Of a stretch of DNA of 64,000 nt, positions 16,299 through 26,944 are shown one piece after another. The first letter of the stretch is position 1, and each line of letters begins with the position of its first letter. Where the stretch lies: positions 1-64,000 of the forward strand of contig PNAE01000008.1 of NCBI GenBank assembly GCA_003169895.1, written 5' to 3'. Under the pieces are notes generated by a model. That model saw nothing but the letters and a program-made list of their open reading frames with translations, had not been told where the DNA came from and did not search any database. A program made the position numbers and the translations under genes. Origin of the DNA: Gemmatimonadota bacterium (GTDB lineage Bacteria; Gemmatimonadota; Gemmatimonadetes; Gemmatimonadales; GWC2-71-9).

Positions 16299-16808
16299 AT
16301 GAGTAAGAAACGCGCCGAACGCGAAGTCTCCGCTGGCGGCATCGTGTTCCGGTGCGATGCCGATGGCACGCCGCGTTTCCTGCTCATCAAGGACAGTTAC
16401 CAGCACTGGGGCTTTCCCAAGGGCCATCTCGAGGACGGCGAATCGCCCGTGGTGGCGGCGTTGCGGGAAACGCACGAGGAGACCGGCCTCGAGGACCTCG
16501 TGGTGCAGGGCCCGATCCGGATCATCGACTGGCACTTCCGCTTCCGCGGCCGCTACATCCACAAGTTCTGCCATTTCTTCCTGTTTGAATCACGTGACGG
16601 TGAATGCACGCCGCAGGTCGCCGAAGGGATCACGGCGGTGCGCTGGGAGCCACTCGAGTCCGCACTCGAAGTGCTGAGCTACGACAATGCGCGCGGCGTG
16701 CTGCGACGCGGCGCCGAAATGGCGCGGACGCTGCGAGCGGTGGGCGAGGGCCGGGCGCAGCGGCGCTCCGAGCCCATGCCGCCAGAACCGGCGCCGGCGC
16801 CGCAATGA
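16299..16808 (+). CDS. NUDIX hydrolase
   Basis: 169 aa from ATG 16299. The Nudix box is complete: G-x5-E-x7-R-E-x2-EE-x-G in the segment GHLEDGE...RETHEETGL. The FPKGHLEDGE context and the DWHFRFRG strand resemble dinucleoside polyphosphate (Ap4A-type) hydrolases, so a house-cleaning role is likely. The C-terminus is a short proline-rich tail. Substrate not assignable from sequence. Confidence 0.88.
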   Translation: MSKKRAEREVSAGGIVFRCDADGTPRFLLIKDSYQHWGFPKGHLEDGESPVVAALRETHEETGLEDLVVQGPIRIIDWHFRFRGRYIHKFCHFFLFESRDGECTPQVAEGITAVRWEPLESALEVLSYDNARGVLRRGAEMARTLRAVGEGRAQRRSEPMPPEPAPAPQ

Positions 16809-16814
16809 CCTGAC

Positions 16815-17588
16815 GTGGTTGCCATCGCCGCGCTGCTCGAGCGCCGACCGACCATCGCGGCGCTGCGCCGGGCCCTCCCCCGGGCCGACTGGCGACTGTT
16901 CATCGCCCGTTCGCCCGCCCACCTCGCGACGCTGCTGCACCGTCACCGTCTCGAAGCCATCATCATCGGCCACGACGCGGCGCGCGGCGTGGTGCTCGAC
17001 GCGTTGCGCCGTGATTATCCGGGCATGCCGCTCATCCTCTACCTGACGGTGCGCTCCGACGACGCCGAGCTACTGCGCCGGGCGCATCGCGAGCGCGTCG
17101 CGGCGATCGCCGTCGAAGGCCTGGACGAGCCGGTCCTTCCGCGCCTCGTCAAGCGGCACAGCCTCACGGCTCGTCGGGTCGCCGACCTGCTGCCGCTTGC
17201 CGAACGACTCGATCTCACTGATGAGCTTCAGCGCCGCGCCTGGTCGCTCATCCTCACCGCCGCTCCGCGCGGCCTCGACACCGCGAGCCTCGCCCGACAG
17301 CTCGACGTCCGTCGCGAGACGCTGTCGCGCCGCTTCGGCGCTGGCGCCGCGCCGTCGCTCAAACGCGCGATCGACGCCGTGCGCCTCGTCGTCGCTGCGC
17401 AGTTGCTCGGGAATCCCGGCTATCGAGTAGCGGACGCAGCGCGGCTGCTGGGCTTCTCCTCCGTGTCGCTGTTGCAGCAGACCGCGCGCCGTACCTTCGG
17501 CGTGTCGGCGCGCGCGGTTGCCACGCTCGACAACGAACGCATCGCGGCCCGGCTGCTCGGTGATCGGCGGCTGAAGCGGTGGGGGTAG
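16815..17588 (+). CDS. AraC-like regulator with degenerate receiver-like N-terminus
   Basis: 257 aa from GTG 16815, six bases after the NUDIX stop, so probably cotranscribed. The N-terminal 110 residues have a receiver-like alternation (EAIIIGHD ... MPLILYLTVRS ... AIAVEGLDEPVLPRLV) but lack the phosphorylatable acidic cluster. Residues 130-245 are AraC-like with two HTH segments (ASLARQLDVRRETLSRRFGAG and VADAARLLGFSSVSLLQQTARRTFG). The C-terminus resembles the island regulator at 2115-3371. Confidence 0.7.
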   Translation: MVAIAALLERRPTIAALRRALPRADWRLFIARSPAHLATLLHRHRLEAIIIGHDAARGVVLDALRRDYPGMPLILYLTVRSDDAELLRRAHRERVAAIAVEGLDEPVLPRLVKRHSLTARRVADLLPLAERLDLTDELQRRAWSLILTAAPRGLDTASLARQLDVRRETLSRRFGAGAAPSLKRAIDAVRLVVAAQLLGNPGYRVADAARLLGFSSVSLLQQTARRTFGVSARAVATLDNERIAARLLGDRRLKRWG

Positions 17589-17626
17589 CGGGCTGGGGGC
17601 TGGGGGCGAGGGGCCAGGCCCGGCAG
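17589..17626 (+). repeat. GGGCTGG heptamer repeat
   Basis: GGGCTGG GGGCTGG GGGCGAG GGGCC followed by GGCCC-type complement, in the gap before the ATP synthase promoter. Confidence 0.6.
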
Positions 17627-17657
17627 TCGCTATCCTTTTATGCTTGCCCGGAACCTG

Positions 17658-17686
17658 AGCTTGTGATTATTTTCACAAGCTATACT
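17658..17686 (+). promoter_or_regulatory. Perfect Crp/Fnr-type palindrome at atpA promoter
   Basis: AGCTTGTGA-N6-TCACAAGCT contains the exact TGTGA-N6-TCACA consensus of Crp-family regulators. A -10-like TATACT (17681-17686) overlaps its right edge, and atpA starts 35 nt later. Binding here would overlap the -10 and -35 region, which suggests repression rather than activation. Confidence 0.7.
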
Positions 17687-17720
17687 CGAACCCGACTCTG
17701 ACCCTTAGCAATTGAGTGCC

Positions 17721-19298
17721 ATGCCCACGGATTCGATGCTGCGTCCCGGCGAATTGAAGGAAATCCTGCTCAAGGAAATCGAGGCCGCAGACCTCGGTTC
17801 CATGGACGTCAACGACGTCGGCACCGTGCTCGAAGTGAAGGACGGCGTGGCGCTGATCTACGGACTGCGCAGCGCCATCGCGGGCGAGATGCTCGAGTTC
17901 ACCGCGCGCGAGTCCGGCGACGTGATCATCGGGCTGGTACTCAACCTCGAGCAGGACTCGGTCGGCGCCGCCATCATGGGCGACTACCTCAAGCTCAAGG
18001 AAGGTGACGAGGTGCGCTGCACCGGTCGCCTGCTCGAGGTCAAGTCCGGCCCGAACATTCTGGGCCGCGTGGTGGACGCGCTCGGCGAGCCGATGGACGG
18101 TCTCGGGCCGATCGAGGGCACGTCGCCGCGTCCGGTGGAGTTTCTCGCGCCGGGCATCATCGTGCGGCAGCCGGTCAACGAGCCGCTGCAGACCGGCATC
18201 AAGGCGATCGACTCGATGATTCCGATCGGCCGCGGGCAGCGCGAGCTGATCATCGGCGACCGCGGCACCGGCAAGACCGCCATCGCCATCGACACCATCA
18301 TCAATCAGAAGGGCACCGGCGTCATCTGCGTGTATGTCGCGATCGGGCAGAAGCGCTCGACCGTGGCGACCGTCGTCGAGAAGCTCAAGTCCGCGGGCGC
18401 GATGAGTTACACCGTCGTGGTGGTCGCGTCGGCATCGGATCCGGCGCCGCTGCAGTTCATCGCACCCTATGCCGGCTGCGCCATCGCCGAATACTTCCTG
18501 TACGAGGAAGGCAAGCCGACGCTGTGCGTTTACGACGACCTCTCCAAGCAGGCCGCCGCCTACCGCCAGATGTCCCTGATCCTTCGCCGTCCTCCGGGGC
18601 GCGAGGCGTATCCGGGCGACGTGTTCTATCTCCACTCGCGACTGCTCGAGCGCGCCGCCAAGATCAGCGTTGATCCCAAGGTGACCGAGCTCGATCCGCG
18701 TATCAAGGTGCCCGGCGGCTCGCTCACCGCGCTGCCGATCATCGAGACGCAGGCCGGCGACGTATCGGCGTACATCCCGACCAACGTGATCTCGATCACC
18801 GACGGACAGATCTTCCTGCAGACCGACCTGTTCTACGCGAACGTGCGCCCCGCCGTCGACGTCGGCATCTCGGTGAGTCGCGTCGGCGGTAACGCGCAGA
18901 TCAAGGCGATGAAGCAGGTGGCCGGTCCGCTGCGCCTCTCGCTGGCACAATATCGCGAACTCGAGGCCTTCTCGCAGTTCGGTTCCGATCTTGACGCGGC
19001 GACGCAGCGCCAGCTGGCGCGCGGTGCCCGCATGGTCGAGGTCCTCAAGCAGCCGCAGTACGCGCCCGTGCCGGTCGAGGAACAGGTCGTGGCGCTGTAC
19101 GCCGTGACCAACGGGCACGTCGACGATGTCGATGTCCGCAACGTGCGCCGGTGGGAAACCGACTTCATCGCGTGGCTCCGCTCGTCGCGGCCGCAGGTAC
19201 TCGCCGGCATCCGCGACAAGAAAACCCTCGACGCTGCGGTAAAGGGCGAACTCGAAGCAGCGATCGCGGCGTTCAAGCCGATGTTCAAGCCCGCCTGA
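17721..19298 (+). CDS. atpA: ATP synthase F1 subunit alpha
   Basis: 525 aa from ATG 17721 (TTG 17712 is an unlikely upstream start). Contains the nucleotide-binding P-loop [11 protein letters not shown] and the typical alpha sequences ELIIGDRG and [12 protein letters not shown], and ends near the usual length for alpha. Non-catalytic nucleotide-binding subunit of the F1 head. First gene of atpA-atpG-atpD-atpC; a large open frame on the opposite strand is a shadow of its codon bias. Confidence 0.97.
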   Translation: MPTDSMLRPGELKEILLKEIEAADLGSMDVNDVGTVLEVKDGVALIYGLRSAIAGEMLEFTARESGDVIIGLVLNLEQDSVGAAIMGDYLKLKEGDEVRCTGRLLEVKSGPNILGRVVDALGEPMDGLGPIEGTSPRPVEFLAPGIIVRQPVNEPLQTGIKAIDSMIPIGRGQRELIIGDRGTGKTAIAIDTIINQKGTGVICVYVAIGQKRSTVATVVEKLKSAGAMSYTVVVVASASDPAPLQFIAPYAGCAIAEYFLYEEGKPTLCVYDDLSKQAAAYRQMSLILRRPPGREAYPGDVFYLHSRLLERAAKISVDPKVTELDPRIKVPGGSLTALPIIETQAGDVSAYIPTNVISITDGQIFLQTDLFYANVRPAVDVGISVSRVGGNAQIKAMKQVAGPLRLSLAQYRELEAFSQFGSDLDAATQRQLARGARMVEVLKQPQYAPVPVEEQVVALYAVTNGHVDDVDVRNVRRWETDFIAWLRSSRPQVLAGIRDKKTLDAAVKGELEAAIAAFKPMFKPA

Positions 19299-19299
19299 C

Positions 19300-20184
19300 A
19301 TGGCCACGAATCGCGCGCTCAAGGGACGGATCCGCTCCATCAACAACACGCGCAAGATCACCCGGACGATGGAGCTGGTCGCCACGTCCAAGCTCAAGCG
19401 CGCTCAGGATCGCGTCACCGCGGCGCGGCCATTCGCGCAGGCGCTCACCGAGGTGATCGCCGACCTGGCGACTCCCGACCTGGCTTCGCAATTCCCGCTG
19501 CTGCGCACGCCGGCGAAGCCCCGCGACGGCGGGCCGGCGGCTGCAGTCGTGATTCTCATCACGTCCAATCGCGGCCTCGCCGGGGGCTTCAACTCCAACC
19601 TGATCAAGGAAGCCAGGCGGCGCATCGACGTACTGACGGCCGAGGGCTATCACGTTGACCTGATCGGCGTTGGCAAGAAGGGCATCGGTTTCTTCCGGTA
19701 CATCGGCCGGAAATTCCGCAGCGAGCGGACCGACATCGGCGACCGGCCCACGCCGGACCACGCCGCATCGGTGGTTGACGACCTCACCAAGGATTTTGCG
19801 GAGGGACGCATTGGCGTGGTCGACCTGGTGCAGTCGAAGTTCATCAGCGTGCTCAACTCCCCGCCGACCACGGTGCGCGTGCTGCCGATCGCGGCGCCGG
19901 CGAAGGCCAGGGGCGGCATGCGGCCCGATTACATCCTGTCGCCCGATGCCGCCACGCTGCTGGACGCCCTGCTGCCGCTCTACGTTCGCAACACGATGTA
20001 CCGTGGCCTGGTGGAGACGGTCGCGGCCGAGCAGGCGGCGCGCCGCACCGCAATGAAGAACGCGACGGACAATGCGGGGGACCTGCTGGAAGCGTTGAAG
20101 CGGACGTACAACCGCCAGCGTCAGGCGCAGATCACGCAGGAGATCGCCGAGCTGGTGGGTGGCGCGGCGGCACAACAAGGATGA
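19300..20184 (+). CDS. atpG: ATP synthase F1 subunit gamma
   Basis: 294 aa from ATG 19300, one base after the atpA stop. The N-terminal helix has the gamma signature RIRSINNTRKITRTMELVA, and the C-terminal helix includes RRTAMKNATDNAGDLLEAL. This is the rotating central stalk. No atpH, atpF, atpE or atpB gene is present next to it, so Fo and delta must be elsewhere. Confidence 0.96.
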   Translation: MATNRALKGRIRSINNTRKITRTMELVATSKLKRAQDRVTAARPFAQALTEVIADLATPDLASQFPLLRTPAKPRDGGPAAAVVILITSNRGLAGGFNSNLIKEARRRIDVLTAEGYHVDLIGVGKKGIGFFRYIGRKFRSERTDIGDRPTPDHAASVVDDLTKDFAEGRIGVVDLVQSKFISVLNSPPTTVRVLPIAAPAKARGGMRPDYILSPDAATLLDALLPLYVRNTMYRGLVETVAAEQAARRTAMKNATDNAGDLLEALKRTYNRQRQAQITQEIAELVGGAAAQQG

Positions 20185-20185
20185 A

Positions 20186-22058
<1,873 letters not shown>

Positions 22059-22072
<14 letters not shown>

Positions 22073-22667
22073 GTTGCTGACAGCCGCCATTTTGCTCGCC
22101 ATGCCCATCGCCGTCTGTGCGGCGCAGTCAACCGGCTCGCCCGTCTTCCAGGCGCCATATCGCGCCTTCGCCAGAAGCGAAATCGGCATCTCGTTGTCCG
22201 AGCCCAGCGCCGGTTTTGACCTCGAGGGCGCGTATCGCAGCGGCTTGACCAATACCGTCGATCTCGGTTTCCGCGGCGGGTTTCACAGCGGCCCCGGGAC
22301 CAACGGCGGGACCGACGCCCTCCTGGGGGTAGATCTGCGCGCCCGCGTCGTCACGCACACGGAATCATTTCCGTTCGACGCGTCGGCGACATTGGGCTTG
22401 GGGCTTCAGAGTGGTCACGGCACAACGATTGGCCGCTTGCCCGTCGGGCTGTCAATGGGCCGCCGGGTTCTGATCGAAGGATCCGATATTTCGCTCGTCC
22501 CCTACGCCCAGCCGGTGCTGACGTTACTCTTTGGCAATGGGTCCGGCACCGATTTCTCACTCGGTTTCGGCGTTGATGCCCGAGTGACTCCACGTCTGGA
22601 CCTGCGCTTCAGCGCAGCGGTTGGCAATACAAGCGGCATCGGGTTCACCGCTGCGTTCCTGCACTGA
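22059..22667 (+). CDS. Outer-membrane beta-barrel-like protein
   Basis: 202 aa from ATG 22059, chosen because AAGGAG (22047-22052) lies six bases before it; it overlaps the atpC end by 14 nt. Signal peptide MLPSRLLTAAILLAMPIAVCAAQ. The mature part alternates polar and apolar residues in glycine-rich strands (VDLGFRGGFHSG, GLGLQSG, LRFSAAVG), typical of small 8-10 strand barrels. Family not recognised. Tail of the atp transcript. Confidence 0.6.
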
Positions 22668-22683
22668 TTTCGAGGAGAGGCTG

Positions 22684-23322
22684 ATGATCCGCCGCACGCT
22701 GTTCACGCTGGGCCTCGTTGTGTTCGTGGCAGCCCCGGGCGCCGCCCAGGTACTGGGGATCCCCGTGGTCAACAACGGCGCGCCGACAGGGCTCAGCATC
22801 GGCGCCGACGTCGGCTTCCCGAACGCGGACTACGGCAGCGGAACGGCGGTGGGCGCCCATGCATCTCTCGGGCTCGGCTTCTTCGGCGTGAGCGGCATGA
22901 TCTCGCACTACTCTCCCAAGGGTGGGGACGCTGTCTGGGCAACCGGTGCTTCGGCAACGCTGCGCCTCATTGGCGGTCCGCTCGTCCCGTTCCGCATCAC
23001 GATGCAGGCCGGCGCGGGCCGCTGGACTGAAGCCGGCGTGAGCGTCACTCATCTGCCACTCTCGCTCGGCCTCGCCGCCACGATCCCGAACCCGGCGTTC
23101 TCGATCAAGCCGTGGATCGCGCCCCGCGTTGACGTGCAGCGTTCGAGCGGCACGTCGATCGAGGGCGGATCCGTCTCGAGCACCGATGTGCATTTCGGCA
23201 TCAGCGGCGGGATCGACCTCGGCCTGCTCAACGGCATGGCCATCCGCGCCGCATACGACCGGCTCTCCACCGACAGCGTGCATCCGAGCGTGTTCAGCCT
23301 GGGATTGGGGTTCTCCCCTTAG
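22684..23322 (+). CDS. Outer-membrane beta-barrel-like protein
   Basis: 212 aa from ATG 22684, with GAGGAGAG upstream. Signal peptide ending APGAAQ. The mature sequence has amphipathic strands (LSIGADVGF, VGAHASLGLGF, VHFGISGGIDLG) and ends FSLGLGFSP, a terminal strand typical of BAM substrates although with a final Pro. It resembles the preceding protein in design. Function unknown. Confidence 0.6.
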   Translation: MIRRTLFTLGLVVFVAAPGAAQVLGIPVVNNGAPTGLSIGADVGFPNADYGSGTAVGAHASLGLGFFGVSGMISHYSPKGGDAVWATGASATLRLIGGPLVPFRITMQAGAGRWTEAGVSVTHLPLSLGLAATIPNPAFSIKPWIAPRVDVQRSSGTSIEGGSVSSTDVHFGISGGIDLGLLNGMAIRAAYDRLSTDSVHPSVFSLGLGFSP

Positions 23323-23335
23323 AACAACGAGCGAC

Positions 23336-23415
23336 GAGAGACGAGAGACGAGAGAAACCCGCCGCAGCGCGGAGACCCCGCCCGACCGGCAGGTTTCTCT
23401 CGTCTCTCGTCTCTC
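23336..23415. terminator. 24-bp perfect inverted repeat between convergent genes
   Basis: 23336-23359 is exactly complementary to 23392-23415, with a 32-nt loop. The arms are built from GAGACGA heptamers. It lies between the stops of the genes at 23322 (+) and 23422 (-), so it probably terminates both transcripts. Confidence 0.8.
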
Positions 23416-23421
23416 CTCTTT

Positions 23422-24720
23422 CTAGCGTCGCTCCAGCAGTTGCTTCAGCATCTCGGCACTCCGCGTCGCCGCACCGCGCTCCGCTTCCAACGCGGCCCGC
23501 CCGGCTGCTCCGGCCACAAGCGCATCCGCCGGATGATCAAGCCATGCGCCCCACGCTTCGGCAAGCTGCGGTACGCCGTCGGGTTCGCTCAGGCGCAGCA
23601 GCGCACCCCTCAGCTCGAGCATCTGCACGTCCCGGTTGTCGCGATCAATCGGTCCGATCACGACGGGGCGGCCCCATGCCGCTGGTTCGAGCACGGAGTG
23701 GATTCCCTTGCGGCCCCAACCGCCGCCCACGTACGCCAGCGCTCCCGATCCGTACAGTCGCGCGAGCACGCCGGTGCGATCGACGGTAATGACGGCCGGT
23801 ATGGCCCCACGCCCAAGCGCGCTGAAGCGAACGGGATCCGGTAGCCCCAGGCGGCGGGCGGCCGCGTCGATGGCGTGCAGGTGTATCGCGGTCGGCTCGT
23901 GCGGCGCGACGATAAGGCGGGCGCCCGGATGACGCCGGCGGACTCGCGCCAATGCCGCGAGCACGATGGCCTCGTCCTCCGGCCAGGTGCTGCCGGCGAC
24001 CAGGGTAACCGCCGGGTCAAACGCGGGTAGCGCCAGGTCGTCGGTTGGCGTTGCGGCGGCAACAACCTGCAGCACGGAGTCCACCCGTGGGTCACCGGTC
24101 ACGGCGATGCGATCCCTTGGGCAGCCGAGGTATTCGAGCCGCTCAGCATCGACGGCGGCAACCGCCATGGCGAGGTCGAGCGCTGCGTATCCCGGTGTGA
24201 CCAGCTGGCGCGCGGGCCATTTCAACCGGCCGCTTGCCGCGCTCACTGTCGCCGCTGCCATGGCGAGCCGCGTGCCGCGAGCGGCGGCACGAGTGGCGAG
24301 TTCGGGCCAGAGGTCGAGCTTCGTAAACACGAGCAGGTCCGGCGCCGCCGCGGTGAGCATGCGTTCCACGTCATCGGTGCGGTCGTAGCAGAGGTACCCG
24401 TCCCAGTCAGCCGCGAGGCTCGCGGCGAATGACTCGGCCGATGGCGAGAAATGCGTGTATACCAACTGCACGTCGGGCCGGACCGCGCGCAAGGCGTCGA
24501 TCACCGCGCGAGCCTGAAGTCCCTCGCCCACCGATGGCGCGTGAAACCACACCAGCGGGCGAGTCGGATCGCGGTGGACCCGGGCCCACCGCGCAAGGTC
24601 CGCCGGCGCCGCGAGGCGGGCGCGGTGGGCGGCTCGGTGCCGGGCGTCGCGGATGAGGAGGGGCACGAGTGGCACACTCGTGGCGGCGAAGGCCCGGTAG
24701 AGCACCGACGTGCGAGGCAT
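23422..24720 (-). CDS. waaA: 3-deoxy-D-manno-octulosonic acid (Kdo) transferase
   Basis: 432 aa from the ATG at 24720 (MPRTSVLYRAFAATSVP); the open frame extends farther upstream but without family similarity. Matches KdtA/WaaA: N-terminal membrane anchor region, WFHAPSVGEGLQARAV, the VYTHFSPSAES strand, and the GT-B C-terminal half with GSTWPEDEAIV and ALAYVGGGWGRKGIHSVLEPAAWGRPVVIGP. Adds Kdo to lipid A at the inner-membrane inner face, so the organism makes LPS. Confidence 0.93.
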   Translation of the reverse strand: MPRTSVLYRAFAATSVPLVPLLIRDARHRAAHRARLAAPADLARWARVHRDPTRPLVWFHAPSVGEGLQARAVIDALRAVRPDVQLVYTHFSPSAESFAASLAADWDGYLCYDRTDDVERMLTAAAPDLLVFTKLDLWPELATRAAARGTRLAMAAATVSAASGRLKWPARQLVTPGYAALDLAMAVAAVDAERLEYLGCPRDRIAVTGDPRVDSVLQVVAAATPTDDLALPAFDPAVTLVAGSTWPEDEAIVLAALARVRRRHPGARLIVAPHEPTAIHLHAIDAAARRLGLPDPVRFSALGRGAIPAVITVDRTGVLARLYGSGALAYVGGGWGRKGIHSVLEPAAWGRPVVIGPIDRDNRDVQMLELRGALLRLSEPDGVPQLAEAWGAWLDHPADALVAGAAGRAALEAERGAATRSAEMLKQLLERR

Positions 24721-24834
24721 GGACAAAGCTAGCCCCAAGCCGGCTTTGGGCTTCGGGCTCCCGGCTGATCTACCTTTCACCATGTCCTTGCGTCCACGCC
24801 GACCCATCGCCGCACCCACAATCGGTCTCCGGCC

Positions 24835-26091
24835 ATGACGGAGTTCCCTGCGTCCAGCGACTACGCGGCCGAGGCAGTGCGGGTCCGCGAACGGTTCGAA
24901 CGGGTTCTCGCCGCGGCCATCGCGATCTCCGCCGAACATTCGCTGGCTGCTGTTCTGCAGCGGGTGGTCGATTCAGCCCGTGACGTGGTGGGCGCACGGT
25001 ATGCCGCCCTCGGCGTGCTGGATGAGCGCGGGGAATTACTCGTCGAGTTCGTGACTTCGGGGATGACGCGCGAGTTGCGGCGGAAGATCGGCGACCTGCC
25101 CCGTGGGCACGGCCTGCTGGGCGCGTTGATTCGCGATGCCCGGCCACTGCGCACCGCCGACATCAACACCCATCCGCTCCGTTCCGGGTTTCCACCCCGC
25201 CACCCGCCGATGCAGTCGTTTCTGGGCGTGCCGATCGTCTCACGCAACCGGGTGTTCGGCAACCTGTATCTCACCGACAAGCTGGGCCAGCCGGAGTTCG
25301 GCGTCGAGGACGAGCAGATCGCGGTCCTGCTCGCGGCGCACGCCGCAGTCGCGGTGGAGAACGCCCGGCTGTTCGAGGAAAGCCAGCGGCTCGTCGCCCA
25401 GGTTCAGTCGATGCAGCGCCAGCGCGATCTGTTCTTCGCGATGATGAATCACGAGCTGCGCAACGCGCTCACCGGGGTCTACGGCTGGGCCGAGCTGCTG
25501 GTCCGCGGCAAGCCGAGAGACGCAGTCCCGCAGGAGGCGCGCGAAGTATACGAAGCGGCTGAACGGACGATCGAACTGCTGAACAACTTTCTTGACCTGA
25601 CGCGACTCGACGCCGGGAAGGTGAGGCCCGTGTTTCGCGACGTCGAGGCGCTGACATCGATCGAGCGAGCCTTCGCCTCCGTCAGCCCGAGCGCGACTGC
25701 CAAGGATATCTCGCTGGAGCATCGCGGCGAGGCCGCCTCGGTCGTGCTCCGGACCGACCCGGTGCGCCTGGAGCAGATCCTGCTCAACCTGCTGTCTAAC
25801 GCGGTCCGGCACAGCATGGCCGCCGTGCCGGTAACGGTCGACGTGACCCGGGCCGATCGCTGGGTCCAGTTCCGCGTGACCGACCGCGGCCCCGGGGTGC
25901 CGGCGGGCCTGGTCGAGCGAATTTTCGAGCCGTTCGAGCGGTTCGATCCTCATTCCGGCTTGGGTACCGGCCTCGGGTTGCCGGTATCGCGCCGGCTTGC
26001 CGAGGTCCTCGGCGGAAGCCTCCGGGTGGAGCGCGCCGACAGCACCGGATCGACGTTCCTGCTGGAACTGCCCGTCGACGCAGATGGGTGA
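24835..26091 (+). CDS. GAF-domain histidine kinase resembling DosS/DevS sensors
   Basis: 418 aa, no membrane segment. A GAF domain spans residues 30-175; the stretch GFPPRHPPMQSFLGVPI and the LYLTDK strand closely follow the GAF-A domain of DosS/DosT, where the His of the HPPM motif (His123 here) is the heme ligand. HisKA has phospho-His206 in MMNHELRNAL, and HATPase_c has LLNLLSNAVRHS, DRGPGVP and GTGLGLPVS. A heme-based O2/NO/CO or redox sensor is inferred from the motif. It is followed by its likely partner regulator at 26149. Confidence 0.88.
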   Translation: MTEFPASSDYAAEAVRVRERFERVLAAAIAISAEHSLAAVLQRVVDSARDVVGARYAALGVLDERGELLVEFVTSGMTRELRRKIGDLPRGHGLLGALIRDARPLRTADINTHPLRSGFPPRHPPMQSFLGVPIVSRNRVFGNLYLTDKLGQPEFGVEDEQIAVLLAAHAAVAVENARLFEESQRLVAQVQSMQRQRDLFFAMMNHELRNALTGVYGWAELLVRGKPRDAVPQEAREVYEAAERTIELLNNFLDLTRLDAGKVRPVFRDVEALTSIERAFASVSPSATAKDISLEHRGEAASVVLRTDPVRLEQILLNLLSNAVRHSMAAVPVTVDVTRADRWVQFRVTDRGPGVPAGLVERIFEPFERFDPHSGLGTGLGLPVSRRLAEVLGGSLRVERADSTGSTFLLELPVDADG

Positions 26092-26098
26092 AGATTCC

Positions 26099-26131
26099 TT
26101 CATGCGCGATTCATGCAGCGTTATGGCACGC
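26099..26131 (+). promoter_or_regulatory. 11-bp direct repeats upstream of response regulator gene
   Basis: TTCATGCGCGA (26099-26109) and TTCATGCAGCG (26110-26120), then TTATGGCACGC. Eleven-bp direct repeats are the usual operator form for OmpR/PhoB regulators. They lie 18-50 nt before the regulator ATG, suggesting autoregulation. Confidence 0.6.
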
Positions 26132-26148
26132 GAGTGTAGCATGTCAAC

Positions 26149-26832
26149 ATGAGGATTCTCGTCGTGGAGGACGACCGGAAGGTCGCGGGCTTCATTGCGC
26201 AGGGGCTGCGCGAAGAAGGGTACGTCGTGGATCACGCGCCGGACGGCGACCAGGCAACGATGCTGGCGCACGTCAACAGTTACGACGTGATCCTGCTCGA
26301 CCTGATGCTGCCGAAGAAGAATGGCCTGCAGATCGCCGCCGAGCTGCGGCGCGAAGGGCGCCAGACACCGATCCTGATGCTGACGGCCCGGGACGCCACC
26401 GAAGATGTGGTGCGCGGTCTCAACGCGGGCGCCGACGACTATCTCGCCAAGCCGTTCAAGTTCGACGAGCTGCTGGCCCGGGTGCGGGCGTTGGTCCGTC
26501 GCGGTGGCGCGGCGCGCACCGAGCTGCTGTCGCACGGCCCAATCGAGCTCGACCGCGTCAAGCACAAGACCAAGGTATACGGCAAGCCGGTTGACCTGAC
26601 GCCCAAGGAATTCCAGCTGCTGGAGCATCTGCTGCTGCACCGGGGTGAAGTGGTCCGGCGCACCGACCTGCTGGAGAAGGTGTGGGACCTGTCGTTCGAC
26701 CCGGAGACGAACGTGGTCGACGTGCACGTCGCGAACCTGCGGCGCAAGCTGCGCCGTGCAGCGAGCATGGACCTGATCCACACGATCCGGGGCGTGGGTT
26801 ACCAATTGGGCGGCGACGCCGCCCTGGTCTGA
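26149..26832 (+). CDS. OmpR/PhoB-family response regulator
   Basis: 227 aa from ATG 26149. The receiver (1-120) has Glu-Asp-Asp in VVEDDRK, phospho-Asp in LLDLMLP, Thr in MLTARD and Lys in YLAKPFK. The winged-helix DNA-binding domain (125-225) includes LTPKEFQLLEHLLLHRGEVVRRTDLLEKVWD and VVDVHVANLRRKL. Partner of the upstream GAF kinase. Repeats matching its expected operator form precede it and the neighbouring cytochrome genes. Confidence 0.95.
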   Translation: MRILVVEDDRKVAGFIAQGLREEGYVVDHAPDGDQATMLAHVNSYDVILLDLMLPKKNGLQIAAELRREGRQTPILMLTARDATEDVVRGLNAGADDYLAKPFKFDELLARVRALVRRGGAARTELLSHGPIELDRVKHKTKVYGKPVDLTPKEFQLLEHLLLHRGEVVRRTDLLEKVWDLSFDPETNVVDVHVANLRRKLRRAASMDLIHTIRGVGYQLGGDAALV

Positions 26833-26847
26833 CGCACCTGCAGAATC

Positions 26848-26880
26848 TTTATCGTCGATCCACGAAGGCTTCATCCAGCC
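26848..26880 (+). promoter_or_regulatory. 22-bp spaced direct repeat upstream of Cyc2-like gene
   Basis: TTTATCGTCGATC at 26848 and TTCATCCAGCC at 26870, two helical turns apart. The first unit is nearly identical to TTCATCGTCGATC at 28358. Located 65-97 nt before the ATG at 26945. Confidence 0.6.
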
Positions 26881-26944
26881 GGTGTGACATCGTGGGGGCG
26901 AATCGTCCCAGTCGCAACAAACTGACCTGCGAGAGGAGTCGGGC

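Noticed and set aside
17673-19397. 574-aa open frame antisense to atpA (and similar long antisense frames over atpD, atpG and the cytochrome genes)
   Set aside because: They mirror the GC-rich codon bias of the sense genes, show no domain, and the sense genes are unmistakable.
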